From contig NZ_JAMZDX010000004.1 of assembly GCF_024172095.1 (NCBI RefSeq), forward strand, positions 682,001 through 746,000: a DNA stretch of 64,000 nt. The letters are read 5' to 3'. This document shows positions 1 through 8,099 of this stretch, piece by piece. Under the pieces are notes generated by a model that was not told the DNA's origin, did not search any database, and saw only the letters and a program-made list of their open reading frames with translations. Numbering within the stretch: position 1 is the first letter of the stretch; each line of letters starts with the position of its first letter. Source of the DNA: Kitasatospora cinereorecta. GTDB taxonomy: Bacteria > Actinomycetota > Actinomycetes > Streptomycetales > Streptomycetaceae. A program made the translations under genes and the position numbers.

Positions 1-308
1 GGCACCCGGGCGCAGCCCTGCTCGTACCGCAACGGGTACCCGCCGAGCAGCACGCCCTCGGCATCGACCCGCAACGCCACCCGGCCGCCGCGCACCGACG
101 CCGACGTCATCCCGACCGAGAGCCCGGCGGTCACCACGGCGAGCACCCCCAGCGCGACCACCACCCAGCCGAGCACGCCCCCGCTCACCGCGCCGACCAC
201 CAGCGCCGACACCCCGACCCCGACCCCCACGACGGCGGACCGCCGCTTGCGGATCGCTTTCGGGGTCCACCCGTAGCGACACTCGTACACGTCTTCGTGT
301 GTGGTCAC
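1..308 (-). CDS. Partial membrane protein, C-terminus outside window
   Basis: Reading the minus strand from a GTG at 308 gives an open frame of about 102 codons that runs off the left edge. The protein starts MTTHEDVYECRYGWTP, has a basic stretch (KAIRKRR), then two closely spaced hydrophobic segments rich in Gly, Val and Ala (residues about 25-70), and then a strand-like segment (VALRVDAEGVLLGGYP). Two membrane helices followed by a beta-rich domain resemble small actinobacterial membrane proteins with a PH-like domain, but the decisive part is missing. It is divergent from the gene starting at 407. Function unknown. Confidence 0.65.
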   Translation of the reverse strand, partial: MTTHEDVYECRYGWTPKAIRKRRSAVVGVGVGVSALVVGAVSGGVLGWVVVALGVLAVVTAGLSVGMTSASVRGGRVALRVDAEGVLLGGYPLRYEQGCARV

Positions 309-406
309 GGGAGGGAGTGTGTCAGCCGGACGGCCATGGCGGAAGATCTTCGGCCGGCGGCGTACCGGCCTGGTGTACGGGCCTGACGCCGGGACAGAAT
401 GAACTC

Positions 407-883
407 ATGCCCGAGGCACCCGAGTTCCTCTCCCGCGGACCGCAAGGATGGCCCGCATCCGAATCCCGGCGCTCCGCACTGGCCGCCGACCGGGTCAGGC
501 TGTTCGCCGACTCCGTCTTCGGCATCGGCCTGGCAGTCGCCCTGGGCGTGGTGTACCTGGTCGGCGTCCTCTTCATCGACCTCGCCGCACGGCCGTTCAC
601 GGCGAACCCGAAGGACCCGGCCGCCGTCGCACAGCGCGCCGCCGGGGAACGGGCCGCCGACTCTCACTTCGTCGTCTGGACCGCGGCCTTCCTGCTCCTC
701 ACCCTGACCGTCGCCGTCCTGGCAGCCCGCCGGAAGTCCCCTTGGACGGCCGGCCCCCAGTTCGTCGTCGCCGCCCTCCTCACCCTCGCCCTCGTCGCCG
801 TCCTGCGGGGCCCCACCGCCGACACCCCGGCCCGCCCCGACCCCGCCGCCCCGATCTGCCGATCCGGCTCCACCTGCCCTTAG
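407..883 (+). CDS. Predicted membrane protein, 158 aa
   Basis: The start ATG at 407 (MPEAPEFLSRGPQGW) is preferred over an upstream in-frame codon at 299 because the extra residues look like non-coding sequence and overlap the divergent gene. The protein has a hydrophilic N-terminus, a first membrane segment around residues 39-58 (FGIGLAVALGVVYLVGVLF), a hydrophilic loop, a second around residues 90-105, and a third (FVVAALLTLALVAVL) near residue 125. The tail is Pro-rich. I do not recognise the family. The two genes that follow are on the opposite strand and converge on it. Confidence 0.6.
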   Translation: MPEAPEFLSRGPQGWPASESRRSALAADRVRLFADSVFGIGLAVALGVVYLVGVLFIDLAARPFTANPKDPAAVAQRAAGERAADSHFVVWTAAFLLLTLTVAVLAARRKSPWTAGPQFVVAALLTLALVAVLRGPTADTPARPDPAAPICRSGSTCP

Positions 884-897
884 CCGGGGTGTTCGGA

Positions 898-1137
898 TCA
901 GTCGCCGACGGTGAGCGTCGCATGTTTCTCGACGCCGAGACCGGCCAGTACGGCGCGGAGCCGGTCGAGCGCCGCGTCCGGGTCCATGCCCGGCGCGATC
1001 TCCAGGTCGAGATGGCACTGTCCCATCCCGCTCCCGGCACCCGTGATCTCGCCCTCGGACCCGAACGCGGCCTCCAACGCCTCCTCGACCTCATCCCGGT
1101 CGATCGGCAGGCCCACGAAGACGATCTCGACGAACAC
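898..1137 (-). CDS. Conserved-looking hypothetical protein, 79 aa
   Basis: The GTG start at 1137 is preceded by AGGAG at a good distance. The small acidic protein (MFVEIVFVGLPIDRDEVEEA onward) alternates strands and helices and ends EKHATLTVGD. It is only 20 bp downstream of the minus-strand gene ending at 1158, so the two are probably co-transcribed. Spacing and alternation suggest a small ferredoxin-like fold, but this is a guess from pattern only. No family recognised. Confidence 0.55.
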   Translation of the reverse strand: MFVEIVFVGLPIDRDEVEEALEAAFGSEGEITGAGSGMGQCHLDLEIAPGMDPDAALDRLRAVLAGLGVEKHATLTVGD

Positions 1138-1157
1138 CGCACTCCTCAACTCAACGC

Positions 1158-1430
1158 TCAAAGGCCCAGGGCGTACGGAAGACCAAGGATCCAGGCGGCC
1201 CGGCCCGGGTCGCCCTCGGCGACGCGCTCCAACGTCTCGACGAACCACCGACGCTCGTCGGACTCCATCTCACCGAGCTCGTGGGCGACGCCCTCCAGTG
1301 TGCTCAGCGCGACCTGCGCGTCGTGTCCCACCGCGACGAGATCCTCCAGGGTCGCGACGGCGGTCAGCAGGGCCCTGACCACAGCGTCGCCCTGCACCAC
1401 GGCGCTGCTCCCCTCGGGCTGACTGATCAC
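1158..1430 (-). CDS. Hypothetical helical protein, 90 aa
   Basis: The GTG at 1430 begins VISQPEGSSAVVQGDAVVRA; upstream in-frame codons to 1478 look non-coding (many Arg, Trp, Cys). The protein is predicted to be almost wholly helical (ALLTAVATLEDLVAVGHDAQ, then DERRWFVETLERVAEGDPGR), acidic and soluble. It lies directly upstream of the 79-aa gene on the same strand with a 20-bp gap, so a two-gene operon is likely. Function unknown. Confidence 0.55.
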   Translation of the reverse strand: MISQPEGSSAVVQGDAVVRALLTAVATLEDLVAVGHDAQVALSTLEGVAHELGEMESDERRWFVETLERVAEGDPGRAAWILGLPYALGL

Positions 1431-1493
1431 GCGACGATGCTGCCACGCGCACCGCATCCGGGGGACATCGCCCCGCACCCGGAACCTTCGCGG

Positions 1494-1904
1494 TCAGCGG
1501 TACGGCTGGTGGTCCTCGCGGTGGGTGGTGGTGCCGCCGGCCAGGCGCCAGGAGCGGCTGCGGCGGGAGAGGATCCACGCTTCGGGGGCTCGGCGGGCTG
1601 CGGCGATCCAGGCGGCGAGCTCGGGGAGGGCGTGCGAGCGCAGGACGCTTCGCGCGTGGGCCCGTTCGGTGCCCGGAAGCGGCGAGATGCGGATCCGTGC
1701 GGTGGACCAGACGCTCGGGTGGAGGCCGACGCCGTAGTTGGAGCGGATCGGCGGGATCCACTCGGCGTGCAGCAGCGTCCCGTCGTCGCTCGGCCGGTCG
1801 ACGAACCGCAGGTCCACCTCCTCAGCGCCGGGCACGGCACGCAGGTCGGTCGGGGTGAGCGGCCACGACAGGTCGCGGGGCAGGCGGCGGTTACGTGCGG
1901 ACAC
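1494..1904 (-). CDS. Conserved hypothetical protein, 136 aa
   Basis: The GTG at 1904 starts VSARNRRLPRDLSWPLTPTD. The protein contains DLRFVDRPSDDGTLLHAEWI, then SNYGVGLHPSVWSTARIRIS and a helical segment ELAAWIAAARRAPEAWILSR. Codon use is strongly GC at third positions and the segments look like a compact alpha/beta protein. Proteins of this type occur in streptomycetes near mobile or signalling genes, but I know of no assigned function. The 290 bases downstream of its promoter side, 1905-2198, show no gene I can support. Confidence 0.5.
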   Translation of the reverse strand: MSARNRRLPRDLSWPLTPTDLRAVPGAEEVDLRFVDRPSDDGTLLHAEWIPPIRSNYGVGLHPSVWSTARIRISPLPGTERAHARSVLRSHALPELAAWIAAARRAPEAWILSRRSRSWRLAGGTTTHREDHQPYR

Positions 1905-2198
1905 CGCGCGAGGATGGCATACGGCCAGGTCAGGGCACAGGTGGGTTTCCGCTGATGCCCGGACACCCGCTCGCGGGCCGGGCGGACTCCACCCACAGCC
2001 GCTCCTCATCCGCGAGGGCGCACGGCCTCACCGCGACCACACCCGGCGGCGTACAGGGCGTGACGCGGGCACGGCGGAGCACGACCGCGGCGGACCTGCG
2101 CGGCGGCGGCCCTCCGTCGCGACAGAACGAGGTGTGGGCGACGAAGCGGCACGCAGGCCCTCGTCGAGGGTGCTGTGGGGCGCCGCCCACGAGGGGGA

Positions 2199-2423
2199 TC
2201 AGAGCTTGTGCATGGGCCCGTACGGCGGGGTGACGCGCACCTGTCGCGATCCGAAGTCGACGAGGACAGCGGTGTCGCCGTCGCCTTCGACACCGATGAC
2301 GCGGCCGAGGCCGTACGCGTCGTGGGTGACCCGGTCCCCGACTGCGAACCGCTTGGGCGGCGCCTCAGTCCGGGCCTTGAAGGGGCTGGTGGGCAGGGGG
2401 CGGCGAGCTGCATATTCGGTCAT
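2199..2423 (-). CDS. Small CarD/KOW-like hypothetical protein, 74 aa
   Basis: The protein has a basic Pro-rich N-terminus followed by KRFAVGDRVTHDAYGLGRVI and a beta-rich end (AVLVDFGSRQVRVTPP). The GDRVTHDAYGLGRV segment resembles the start of CarD/TRCF-interacting and KOW-type small beta barrels, where a conserved Gly-rich turn follows a 'GDRV.H..YG.G.V' pattern. Such short proteins are widespread in Streptomyces and their function is not established. Start ATG at 2423. Confidence 0.7.
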   Translation of the reverse strand: MTEYAARRPLPTSPFKARTEAPPKRFAVGDRVTHDAYGLGRVIGVEGDGDTAVLVDFGSRQVRVTPPYGPMHKL

Positions 2424-2512
2424 TCCTTCGAGTATGCACGCACGAGCGCGAGACGGCGACCTCTTCGGGAGAATTTCACGCTCGCGCGCCGGAATTTTGC
2501 GGCCGACCGGCG

Positions 2513-2545
2513 GCCTCGACGCGCCCTCGGGCGGGGCGTCGAGGC
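2513..2545. terminator. Intergenic stem-loop
   Basis: GCCTCGACGC at 2513-2522 pairs with GCGTCGAGGC at 2536-2545 across a 13-base GC-rich loop. It stands between the 74-aa gene (minus) and the cold-shock gene (plus). No T-tract follows on either strand, so termination is only one possibility. Nothing else is evident in 2424-2740. Confidence 0.35.
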
Positions 2546-2742
2546 GAAACCAGAAGCGCCGCCCCCCTCGAAGGGCACCTCCGGCAAAAAAATCATCAGC
2601 GCGGGCGAGGCAGCCGTCGCGTCACCAACCGGCCTGCTCTCAGGGCGCGTTGGAGCCTCCAGTGGCCCGGGACCGGACGGTGCTGGGGAGGTCGCCACGA
2701 AACCGGGGGCGAAATATTCACCCGCTGCGGGCCTCGGCCTGC

Positions 2743-2748
2743 TAGAGT
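2743..2748 (+). promoter_or_regulatory. Putative -10 element of cold-shock gene
   Basis: TAGAGT sits about 160 bases before the cold-shock start codon and just ahead of the structured leader. A matching -35 at ideal spacing is not clear (TTCACC at 2717-2722 is 20 bases away), so the call is tentative. Confidence 0.35.
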
Positions 2749-2786
2749 CGTTTTCAGTTGCAGTAGTGGTTCCCATGAACTTTGTG

Positions 2787-2818
2787 TGCGCCTGCTGATG
2801 TATCGCAGGCGCATTTTT
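2787..2818 (+). promoter_or_regulatory. Leader hairpin with T-tract (possible attenuator)
   Basis: TGCGCCTGC (2787-2795) pairs perfectly with GCAGGCGCA (2805-2813) around a 9-base loop and is followed at once by TTTTT (2814-2818). This is the form of an intrinsic terminator, but it lies inside the presumed 5' untranslated region of the cold-shock gene, some 90 bases before its start. It could be the terminator of a short leader RNA or a temperature-responsive element. Cold-shock genes of many bacteria have long structured leaders; the exact role here is inference. Confidence 0.5.
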
Positions 2819-2907
2819 GTTTCCCGGCTCGTCCCGGGTGGGTGCTCCGCGGCGACTCGAGGCCCGCGTTGTGCGGATCTCGAACAGCCCTTTTTAGGAG
2901 ATTTTTT

Positions 2908-3111
2908 ATGGCTAATGGCACTGTGAAGTGGTTCAACGCGGAGAAGGGCTTCGGCTTCATCGAGCAGGAGGGTGGCGGCCCGGACGTCTTCGCCCACTAC
3001 TCGAACATCAACGCCAACGGCTTCCGCGAGCTGCTCGAGGGCCAGAAGGTCGAGTTCGACGTCACCCAGGGCCAGAAGGGCCCGCAGGCCGAGAACATTC
3101 GTCCGCTGTAG
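2908..3111 (+). CDS. Cold-shock domain protein, 67 aa
   Basis: The ATG at 2908 follows AGGAG (2896-2900). The 67-residue protein is a complete CspA-family cold-shock domain: MANGTVKWFNAEKGFGFIEQ at the start includes RNP1 (KGFGFI), and DVFAHYSNI is RNP2. These aromatic residues bind single-stranded RNA and DNA; the family acts as RNA chaperones. Length is standard. Longer in-frame extension to 2782 is not needed because it would include the leader hairpin. The A/T-rich leader just before the start (TTTTTAGGAGATTTTTTATG) is notable in such GC-rich DNA and would keep the initiation site unfolded. Confidence 0.97.
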   Translation: MANGTVKWFNAEKGFGFIEQEGGGPDVFAHYSNINANGFRELLEGQKVEFDVTQGQKGPQAENIRPL

Positions 3112-3138
3112 TTCTTCTGCACGGCACCTGCCCAGCAG

Positions 3139-3180
3139 CGAGGGGCCCGCACCGCGTTCACGCGCGGTGCGGGCCCCTCG
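3139..3180. terminator. Perfect 18-bp stem terminator
   Basis: CGAGGGGCCCGCACCGCG (3139-3156) and its exact reverse complement (3163-3180) flank a 6-base loop. It lies 27 bases after the cold-shock stop and 25 bases before the stop of the converging hydrolase gene, so it probably terminates both. Actinobacterial terminators often lack the T-tract, as here. Confidence 0.85.
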
Positions 3181-3205
3181 GCATTGCGTGGCCAGGACGC
3201 ATTCC

Positions 3206-3997
3206 TCACGAAGCCACGTGGCGCTCCAGTGCGGTAAGGAATGCGTCCTGGTTCTCGAGGTGGCAGGCGTGGTCGCCGGGAAGTTCGAGAACTCGGGTGT
3301 CGGGCAGCCGTTCGTCGAGGACGGCGACGACCCGCTTGAGCCAGTCGGCGGTCACGGTGCCGTGGACCAGGAGGACAGGGCACCGGATGCCGGCGAGTTC
3401 GGCGACCTCGCGGTCGGGCCGGTCGGCCTGCTCCGAGCTCCACGACAGGGCCGTCCGGTGCGGGACCCAGCTCTGCCAGGCGGGGTGGTTGCGCGCCTGG
3501 TCCTTCGACGGCACGAGTCCGGCGAGTTCGAGGAACTCGGCCAGGTCGTCCTCGCTCACGTCCTGTCCGGCCAGCGCATGCAGGAACCGGTTCAGTCGGA
3601 CGACCTCGGGGGTGGACTCGCCGAGGCCGTCGAGAATCCAGTACGCCGCCGGCTCCACGAGGGTCAGCGTCCTCACCCGTCCCGGATGGGCCAGGGCGAA
3701 CTCGAGGAGCGCTCGCCCGCCGGCGGACCACCCCGCGAAGTCGGCGGTCTCGACCCCGAGTGCGTCCAGGGTCATGAGCAGCGATTCACGTTCGACCGCC
3801 GCGGTGTACCCGGCGTCCCCGCGCTCGCCGGCCGAGCCGAGTTCGTTGTGGATCGGCTGCACCCTGACGGTCGTCCGGCTCGCCGACAGGGTCTCGGCGA
3901 GGGGCGTCCACGACACCCAGCCGGTGAGCCCGCCGGGCACCAGGACGATCGGCGGTCCGTCGCCCTTGACCTCGTTGACCAGGACCCTCGGTTTCAT
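3206..3997 (-). CDS. Alpha/beta hydrolase, 263 aa
   Basis: The ATG at 3997 follows AGAGGTGG; an upstream start at 4033 lacks this. The protein has the classic fold order: PPIVLVPGGLTGWVSW (oxyanion-hole loop after strand 3), nucleophile elbow GWSAGG near residue 105 with Ser as nucleophile, a helical lid (LGESTPEVVRLNRFLHALAG), CPVLLVHGT before the acid, and GDHACHLENQ carrying the catalytic His near the end. Substrate cannot be told from sequence. It is a single gene ending at a bidirectional terminator. Confidence 0.9.
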   Translation of the reverse strand: MKPRVLVNEVKGDGPPIVLVPGGLTGWVSWTPLAETLSASRTTVRVQPIHNELGSAGERGDAGYTAAVERESLLMTLDALGVETADFAGWSAGGRALLEFALAHPGRVRTLTLVEPAAYWILDGLGESTPEVVRLNRFLHALAGQDVSEDDLAEFLELAGLVPSKDQARNHPAWQSWVPHRTALSWSSEQADRPDREVAELAGIRCPVLLVHGTVTADWLKRVVAVLDERLPDTRVLELPGDHACHLENQDAFLTALERHVAS

Positions 3998-4060
3998 CGT
4001 CCACCTCTGACGGTCAACAGCAGATCTCCTCAACGTAGCCGCGACCCCGATGTCGCGCGA

Positions 4061-4411
4061 TCACGTCCGCGTCGGCCGGGGGACGTGGCTCGCGTCGCCG
4101 CCGAGCGCGGCGTACAACTCGGTCCACCGTCGGTCGGTGTCGGTCGGCGGTTTGCCGTCGCAGAAGGCCTTCGTCCCGTTGGCGGTGTAGAAGCGCATCA
4201 TCTCCAGCACGGCGCGCGGATCGGATTTCTCCCCGCCGGTGTACTTGATGCCCGGCGCCTGGCGCTGGTGCTGGAGGCAGGACGGGGACGGTGTGCCGGG
4301 CTGCGCGTCGAAGCTCCCCGACCCCGCGCCTCCGCACGCTGCCAGCAGCGGGGCGGCCACCAGGGCAAGGACGTACCGGACAGCGGATCGGCCTACGGGG
4401 CGTGCGGTCAT
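4061..4411 (-). CDS. Small lipoprotein, 116 aa
   Basis: The N-terminus MTARPVGRSAVRYVLALV and lipobox LLAAC give a lipoprotein signal with cleavage before Cys25. The mature part is small and has a Cys pair (SCLQHQ near residue 45 and FCDG near residue 83) and a repeated aromatic pattern (MMRFYTANG, WTELYAALGG). It lies 31 bp downstream of the nickel/cobalt exporter gene on the same strand and may be co-transcribed, which would suggest a periplasmic-side partner, but there is no direct evidence of metal binding. Family not recognised. Confidence 0.7.
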   Translation of the reverse strand: MTARPVGRSAVRYVLALVAAPLLAACGGAGSGSFDAQPGTPSPSCLQHQRQAPGIKYTGGEKSDPRAVLEMMRFYTANGTKAFCDGKPPTDTDRRWTELYAALGGDASHVPRPTRT

Positions 4412-4442
4412 GATGGACGGCCTCCGGTGGGAACGGTGGTTT

Positions 4443-6089
4443 TCACAGGGTCGCGGGCAGGCTGCGGAGGGCCAGGCCCGCTCCCACGGTCAGGATGAGC
4501 AGCGCGGTCAGCAGTGCGCTGTACGGGGCGATCCGGTGGAGTCGGCGGGCGATCGGTCCGTCCGTGGCATCGGCGAGCCGGTCCCCGAGACGGACCAGGA
4601 GCAGGCCGACCGCGGTCAGCGTGGCGGCCATGCCCAGGCCGTAGGCGACCACCAGGGCCGCACCGAAGAGGGTGCGGCCGAGGGCGACGGCTCCCAGCAG
4701 GACCACCAGTGCGGACGGGCTGGGGACCAGGCCTCCGGCGATACCGAGGCCGATCAGTCCGCGTCGGCCGGGTGCGTCCCGGTCGTGGTGGTGATGGTGG
4801 CCGCCTCCGAGCAGCCCGTGCCGGTGGCCGTGGCCGTGGGAGTGGCCGTGGGAGTGCCCGTGGTCCTGCTCGTGGTGGGCGGCCGGATGCGGATGCGGAT
4901 GCAGGTGCGCGTGGGCATGTGCGTGGCCGGACGGTGCGGCCGAGGCGTGGGCGAGTTCTCTGGCCGGCTCGCTGTGCGGTTCGGCGTGGGAGATCGGACG
5001 ACGGTCGGGGCGCCGGGTCTGAACAGCGCGCCGGATCGCGTCCCGGAGCAGTCCGGCGCCGACGAGCGCGACCAGGGTGCCGCTGAGCACGCCGAGCCAG
5101 CCGAGCAATACGTCGCCGGCCAGTGAGGAGAATGCCGTGAGGCACAGGCCGATGACGAGGACGCCGGCGGTGTGGGTGACGGTGACGGTGGCCCCGACGG
5201 TGACCGCGTCGCGGGTACGGCCGCGGCGGCCCGCGAGGTAGGCGGCCATCACCGTCTTGCCGTGACCGGGCAGTAGCGCGTGCCCGGCGCCCAGCACGAT
5301 CGACAGCAGGACGGCGAGCAGGCCGAGCGGCACGGTCAGGCGCCGGGCGGCACCAAGTTCGGTCAGCCGGGTGTCGAGAGCGGCGAGCCAGGCCGTGGGC
5401 CCGGACCCGCCTGCCGTCACGGCCGCTCCCTGAACGGAGGCCGCACCGGCTCCGGGCCGTACGCGGAACTCGGCGTGGGTGACACCGCTGGGGCTGTCGA
5501 GCAGGTCGCGCGGGTAGGTCCGCAGCTCGTCGGAGACCGAGGTGGCCGGGACGTCGGACCGTTCGAGCGTGGCGCCGTCGCCGCGGGCGGTGATCTCGTT
5601 CCATCCGACCCGGCTCGGGTCGCTCCCGGTGGCGACGCGAATCGTGGTGCCGCCGGTCGGGAGGCGGAGCTCGGCGCGCAGTCGGCACTCCAGGCGGCTG
5701 GTGCGCAGTCCCGCCGCGCCGTCCGCGTAGGCGAACTGCGCCGCGTCGGTGCTCCAGGCCAGCGGTGCCGCGCTCTGGTCGGTGGTCGCGCGGAGTCGCT
5801 GCGCGACCTGCCCGCACTGCTCGGATGCCCAGGCGGCGCGCTCGGCGTCGTCGACCGTGCCGTCACCGTTGCGGTCGACCTCGGGCTGGTCCTGGAGCGT
5901 GGGGATCTCGGCGGCGTCGGTGACGGCGAGGACCGCGACATGGTCCGGGTGCACGGTGAAGCCGAGGTAGTGGTTGAGGGAGAAGTTCCCCAGGGGATGG
6001 GCCCCGGCGGCGGGTGCGGCGGCGCCGAGCAGGAGCAGGGCGCCTGCCACCGCTGTGCCCGTCCGGACGAGGAATCGCGGGACCGCCAT
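4443..6089 (-). CDS. NicO-family nickel/cobalt exporter, 548 aa
   Basis: Start ATG at 6089 (MAVPRFLVRTGTAVAGALL) gives a signal-like N-terminus ending AAGAHPLGN. Residues about 30-240 form an extracellular domain typical of these actinobacterial proteins (HPLGNFSLNHYLGFTVHPDH; an EF-hand-like DRNGDGTVDDAE). The membrane part starts near residue 265 and contains the NicO signature HALLPGHGKTVMAAYLAG. A long His-rich loop (residues about 385-440, many HxH repeats ending HHHHHDRD) is the expected metal-binding region, followed by GLVPSPSALVVLLGAVALGR, a second conserved NicO motif. RcnA/NicO proteins export Ni2+ and Co2+. The DUF4331 and TPR genes are divergent neighbours. Confidence 0.9.
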   Translation of the reverse strand: MAVPRFLVRTGTAVAGALLLLGAAAPAAGAHPLGNFSLNHYLGFTVHPDHVAVLAVTDAAEIPTLQDQPEVDRNGDGTVDDAERAAWASEQCGQVAQRLRATTDQSAAPLAWSTDAAQFAYADGAAGLRTSRLECRLRAELRLPTGGTTIRVATGSDPSRVGWNEITARGDGATLERSDVPATSVSDELRTYPRDLLDSPSGVTHAEFRVRPGAGAASVQGAAVTAGGSGPTAWLAALDTRLTELGAARRLTVPLGLLAVLLSIVLGAGHALLPGHGKTVMAAYLAGRRGRTRDAVTVGATVTVTHTAGVLVIGLCLTAFSSLAGDVLLGWLGVLSGTLVALVGAGLLRDAIRRAVQTRRPDRRPISHAEPHSEPARELAHASAAPSGHAHAHAHLHPHPHPAAHHEQDHGHSHGHSHGHGHRHGLLGGGHHHHHDRDAPGRRGLIGLGIAGGLVPSPSALVVLLGAVALGRTLFGAALVVAYGLGMAATLTAVGLLLVRLGDRLADATDGPIARRLHRIAPYSALLTALLILTVGAGLALRSLPATL

Positions 6090-6570
6090 GCTGGGCCTCC
6101 GAGAACGAGCCGGGTGCCGCGGCGGCGAAGCCCGGCCCGGCGGGAAGGGGAGCGCGGGCCGAACGGCCCGACGCACACCATCCGGGGCGGACCGTGCGGT
6201 GGGATCGGTACCACTCCGGACCGAGCGGCGGGATCACTCCTTAGGGCCATGCGGTTCGGAGGTGAGTTCGAGTAGATCGAAGATCCGATCGACAGCCGCC
6301 CGCGGGCCCTTCATCGGCACAACACCGGCTTTGACCAGGAGAACTGACGGAGCGGCGACTGCCTCGGCCGATCGGGCGGCCGAGTGCGGCCGGGCGAGTG
6401 AGATCGCTGGTCCACGAGGGTGAGTCGACCAGGCCGGGACCGCCCCGCTCCCGAAGCCCGGACGGGATCCGGTCCACAGTGCCGAGTGCGGCCACCGAGC
6501 CGGATCCTCGCTCCGCGGCTGCCTGCCCGGAGCGGACACCGCCCGTCAGGGAAGCGAGAACGCCACCCGC
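6090..6570. other. Divergent intergenic region, 480 bp
   Basis: This gap separates the start of the exporter gene (minus) from the DUF4331 gene (plus) and must hold both promoters. No convincing coding sequence was found; the frames open here have atypical composition. I could not single out promoter hexamers or a metal-regulator operator with confidence. Confidence 0.5.
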
Positions 6571-8019
6571 ATGAACGTCACCCGCCCATCCGCCCGCAGA
6601 AGCGCCACCGCCCGCACCGCGGCGATCCTCACCACCATGAGCCTGGCCCTGGCCGGCACCGCGGTCCTCGGCGCAGGTGCCGGGGTCTCCACAGCCTCCA
6701 GCCACCGCGAGGCGCCGCTGGTCGCCGCCGACCCGCAGGTCGACAACACCGACGTGTACGCCTTCACCAGCCCGGACAACCCGGACACGGTCACCCTGGT
6801 CGCCAACTGGCTGCCGTTCCAGGAGCCCAACGGCGGACCGAACTTCTACCCGTGGGCCGACGGCGCCCACTACGACATCAACATCGACTCCCAGGGCACC
6901 GGCCGGCCCGACATCACCTACCGGTGGACCTTCCACACCGACGACCAGCGCGGCACCAACACCTTCCTGTACAACAACGGGCCGGTGAACAACCTCACCG
7001 ACCCGACCCTGCTGTTCCACCAGTACTACACGCTGCAGGAACTGCGCGAGGGCTGCGACCCGGTCACCCTGGTCGAGCACGGCACCGCCGCGCCGTCCGA
7101 CACCGGCCGGGCGTCGATGCCGAACTACGCACAGCTGCGCCAGCAGGCGACCGTGCAACTGCCCGGCGGCGGCCAGACGGTCGCGACCCAGGCCGCCGAC
7201 CCGTTCTTCCTCGACCTGCGGGTCTTCGACCTGCTGTACGGCGCCAACCTGTCCGAGGTCGGGCAGAACACCCTCGCCGGCTACAACGTGAACAGCCTGT
7301 CCATCCAGGTGCCCAAGAGCAGCCTCGCGTTCAAGGGCGACCCGACCCGCAACCCGGTCATCGGCGTGTGGTCGAGCACCGAGAAGCAGACGCTGAAGCT
7401 GAGCCCCGGCAAGGCGGACCCGGTCGGCAAGTACGTGCAGGTGTCCCGCCTCGGCAACCCCCTCGTCAACGAGGTCGTCCTGCCCGCCGGTCTCAAGGAC
7501 GCGTTCAACTCCCTGCCGCCGTCGGAGGACCACAACCAGCCCGCCGTCGTCGCCAAGGTCCTCGACCCCGAGGTGCCCAAGCTCGTCCAGGCGATCTACG
7601 GCCTGCCCGCCCCGGCCACCCCGCGCACCGACCTCCAGGAGATCTTCCTCACCGGCATCGCCAAGGCCGCAAACGGGCCCTTCGCCGTCGACCTCAACTC
7701 CCAGCTCATGAACCAGGACATCGACCCCAAGCGGTTCGTGCCCGCCGAGGAGCTGCGCCTGAACATGTCCACCCCGGTCACCGCCAAGCCCGACCGGCTC
7801 GGCATCCTCGCCGGCGACTTCCAGGGCTTCCCCAACGGCCGGCGCCTGACGGACGACGTCCTCGACATCGCCCTGCAGGTCATGGAGGGCGCCACCCCCG
7901 GCCACCTGATCCCGGCGCTCGCGGCCGGCGACAAGGTCGACACCGCCGACAAGCCGTTCGGCGCCGTCTTCCCCTACCTCGCGCTGCCGTACGACAAGGC
8001 CGTCAACCAGCCCGGCTGA
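6571..8019 (+). CDS. Secreted DUF4331 protein, 482 aa
   Basis: The N-terminus has a long basic region (residues 1-17) and hydrophobic core (AAILTTMSLALAGTAVLG) ending in small residues, so an exported protein. Mature protein starts with the DUF4331 hallmark SSHREAPLVAADPQVDNTDV and YAFTSPDNPDTVTLVANWLP, followed by the rest of the domain (DINIDSQGTGRPDITYRWTF, FFLDLRVFDLLYGANLSEVG). DUF4331 proteins are predicted beta-rich extracellular proteins of unknown role. Here the gene is upstream of a secreted TPR protein and divergent from a Ni/Co exporter, a neighbourhood that hints at metal or cell-surface function. Confidence 0.92.
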   Translation: MNVTRPSARRSATARTAAILTTMSLALAGTAVLGAGAGVSTASSHREAPLVAADPQVDNTDVYAFTSPDNPDTVTLVANWLPFQEPNGGPNFYPWADGAHYDINIDSQGTGRPDITYRWTFHTDDQRGTNTFLYNNGPVNNLTDPTLLFHQYYTLQELREGCDPVTLVEHGTAAPSDTGRASMPNYAQLRQQATVQLPGGGQTVATQAADPFFLDLRVFDLLYGANLSEVGQNTLAGYNVNSLSIQVPKSSLAFKGDPTRNPVIGVWSSTEKQTLKLSPGKADPVGKYVQVSRLGNPLVNEVVLPAGLKDAFNSLPPSEDHNQPAVVAKVLDPEVPKLVQAIYGLPAPATPRTDLQEIFLTGIAKAANGPFAVDLNSQLMNQDIDPKRFVPAEELRLNMSTPVTAKPDRLGILAGDFQGFPNGRRLTDDVLDIALQVMEGATPGHLIPALAAGDKVDTADKPFGAVFPYLALPYDKAVNQPG

Positions 8020-8099
8020 CGCACCCGTGCGGGTGGCCGCCGGCGGCGGCCGCCCGCACAGCTCCGGTCCGTCCCCACCGCCCGACCCGAGAGGCCCCC

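Noticed and set aside
4790..4920. Short tandem repeats that looked like a CRISPR-like array
   Set aside because: They encode the His-rich HxH loop of the nickel/cobalt exporter; units are a few bases and no spacers exist.
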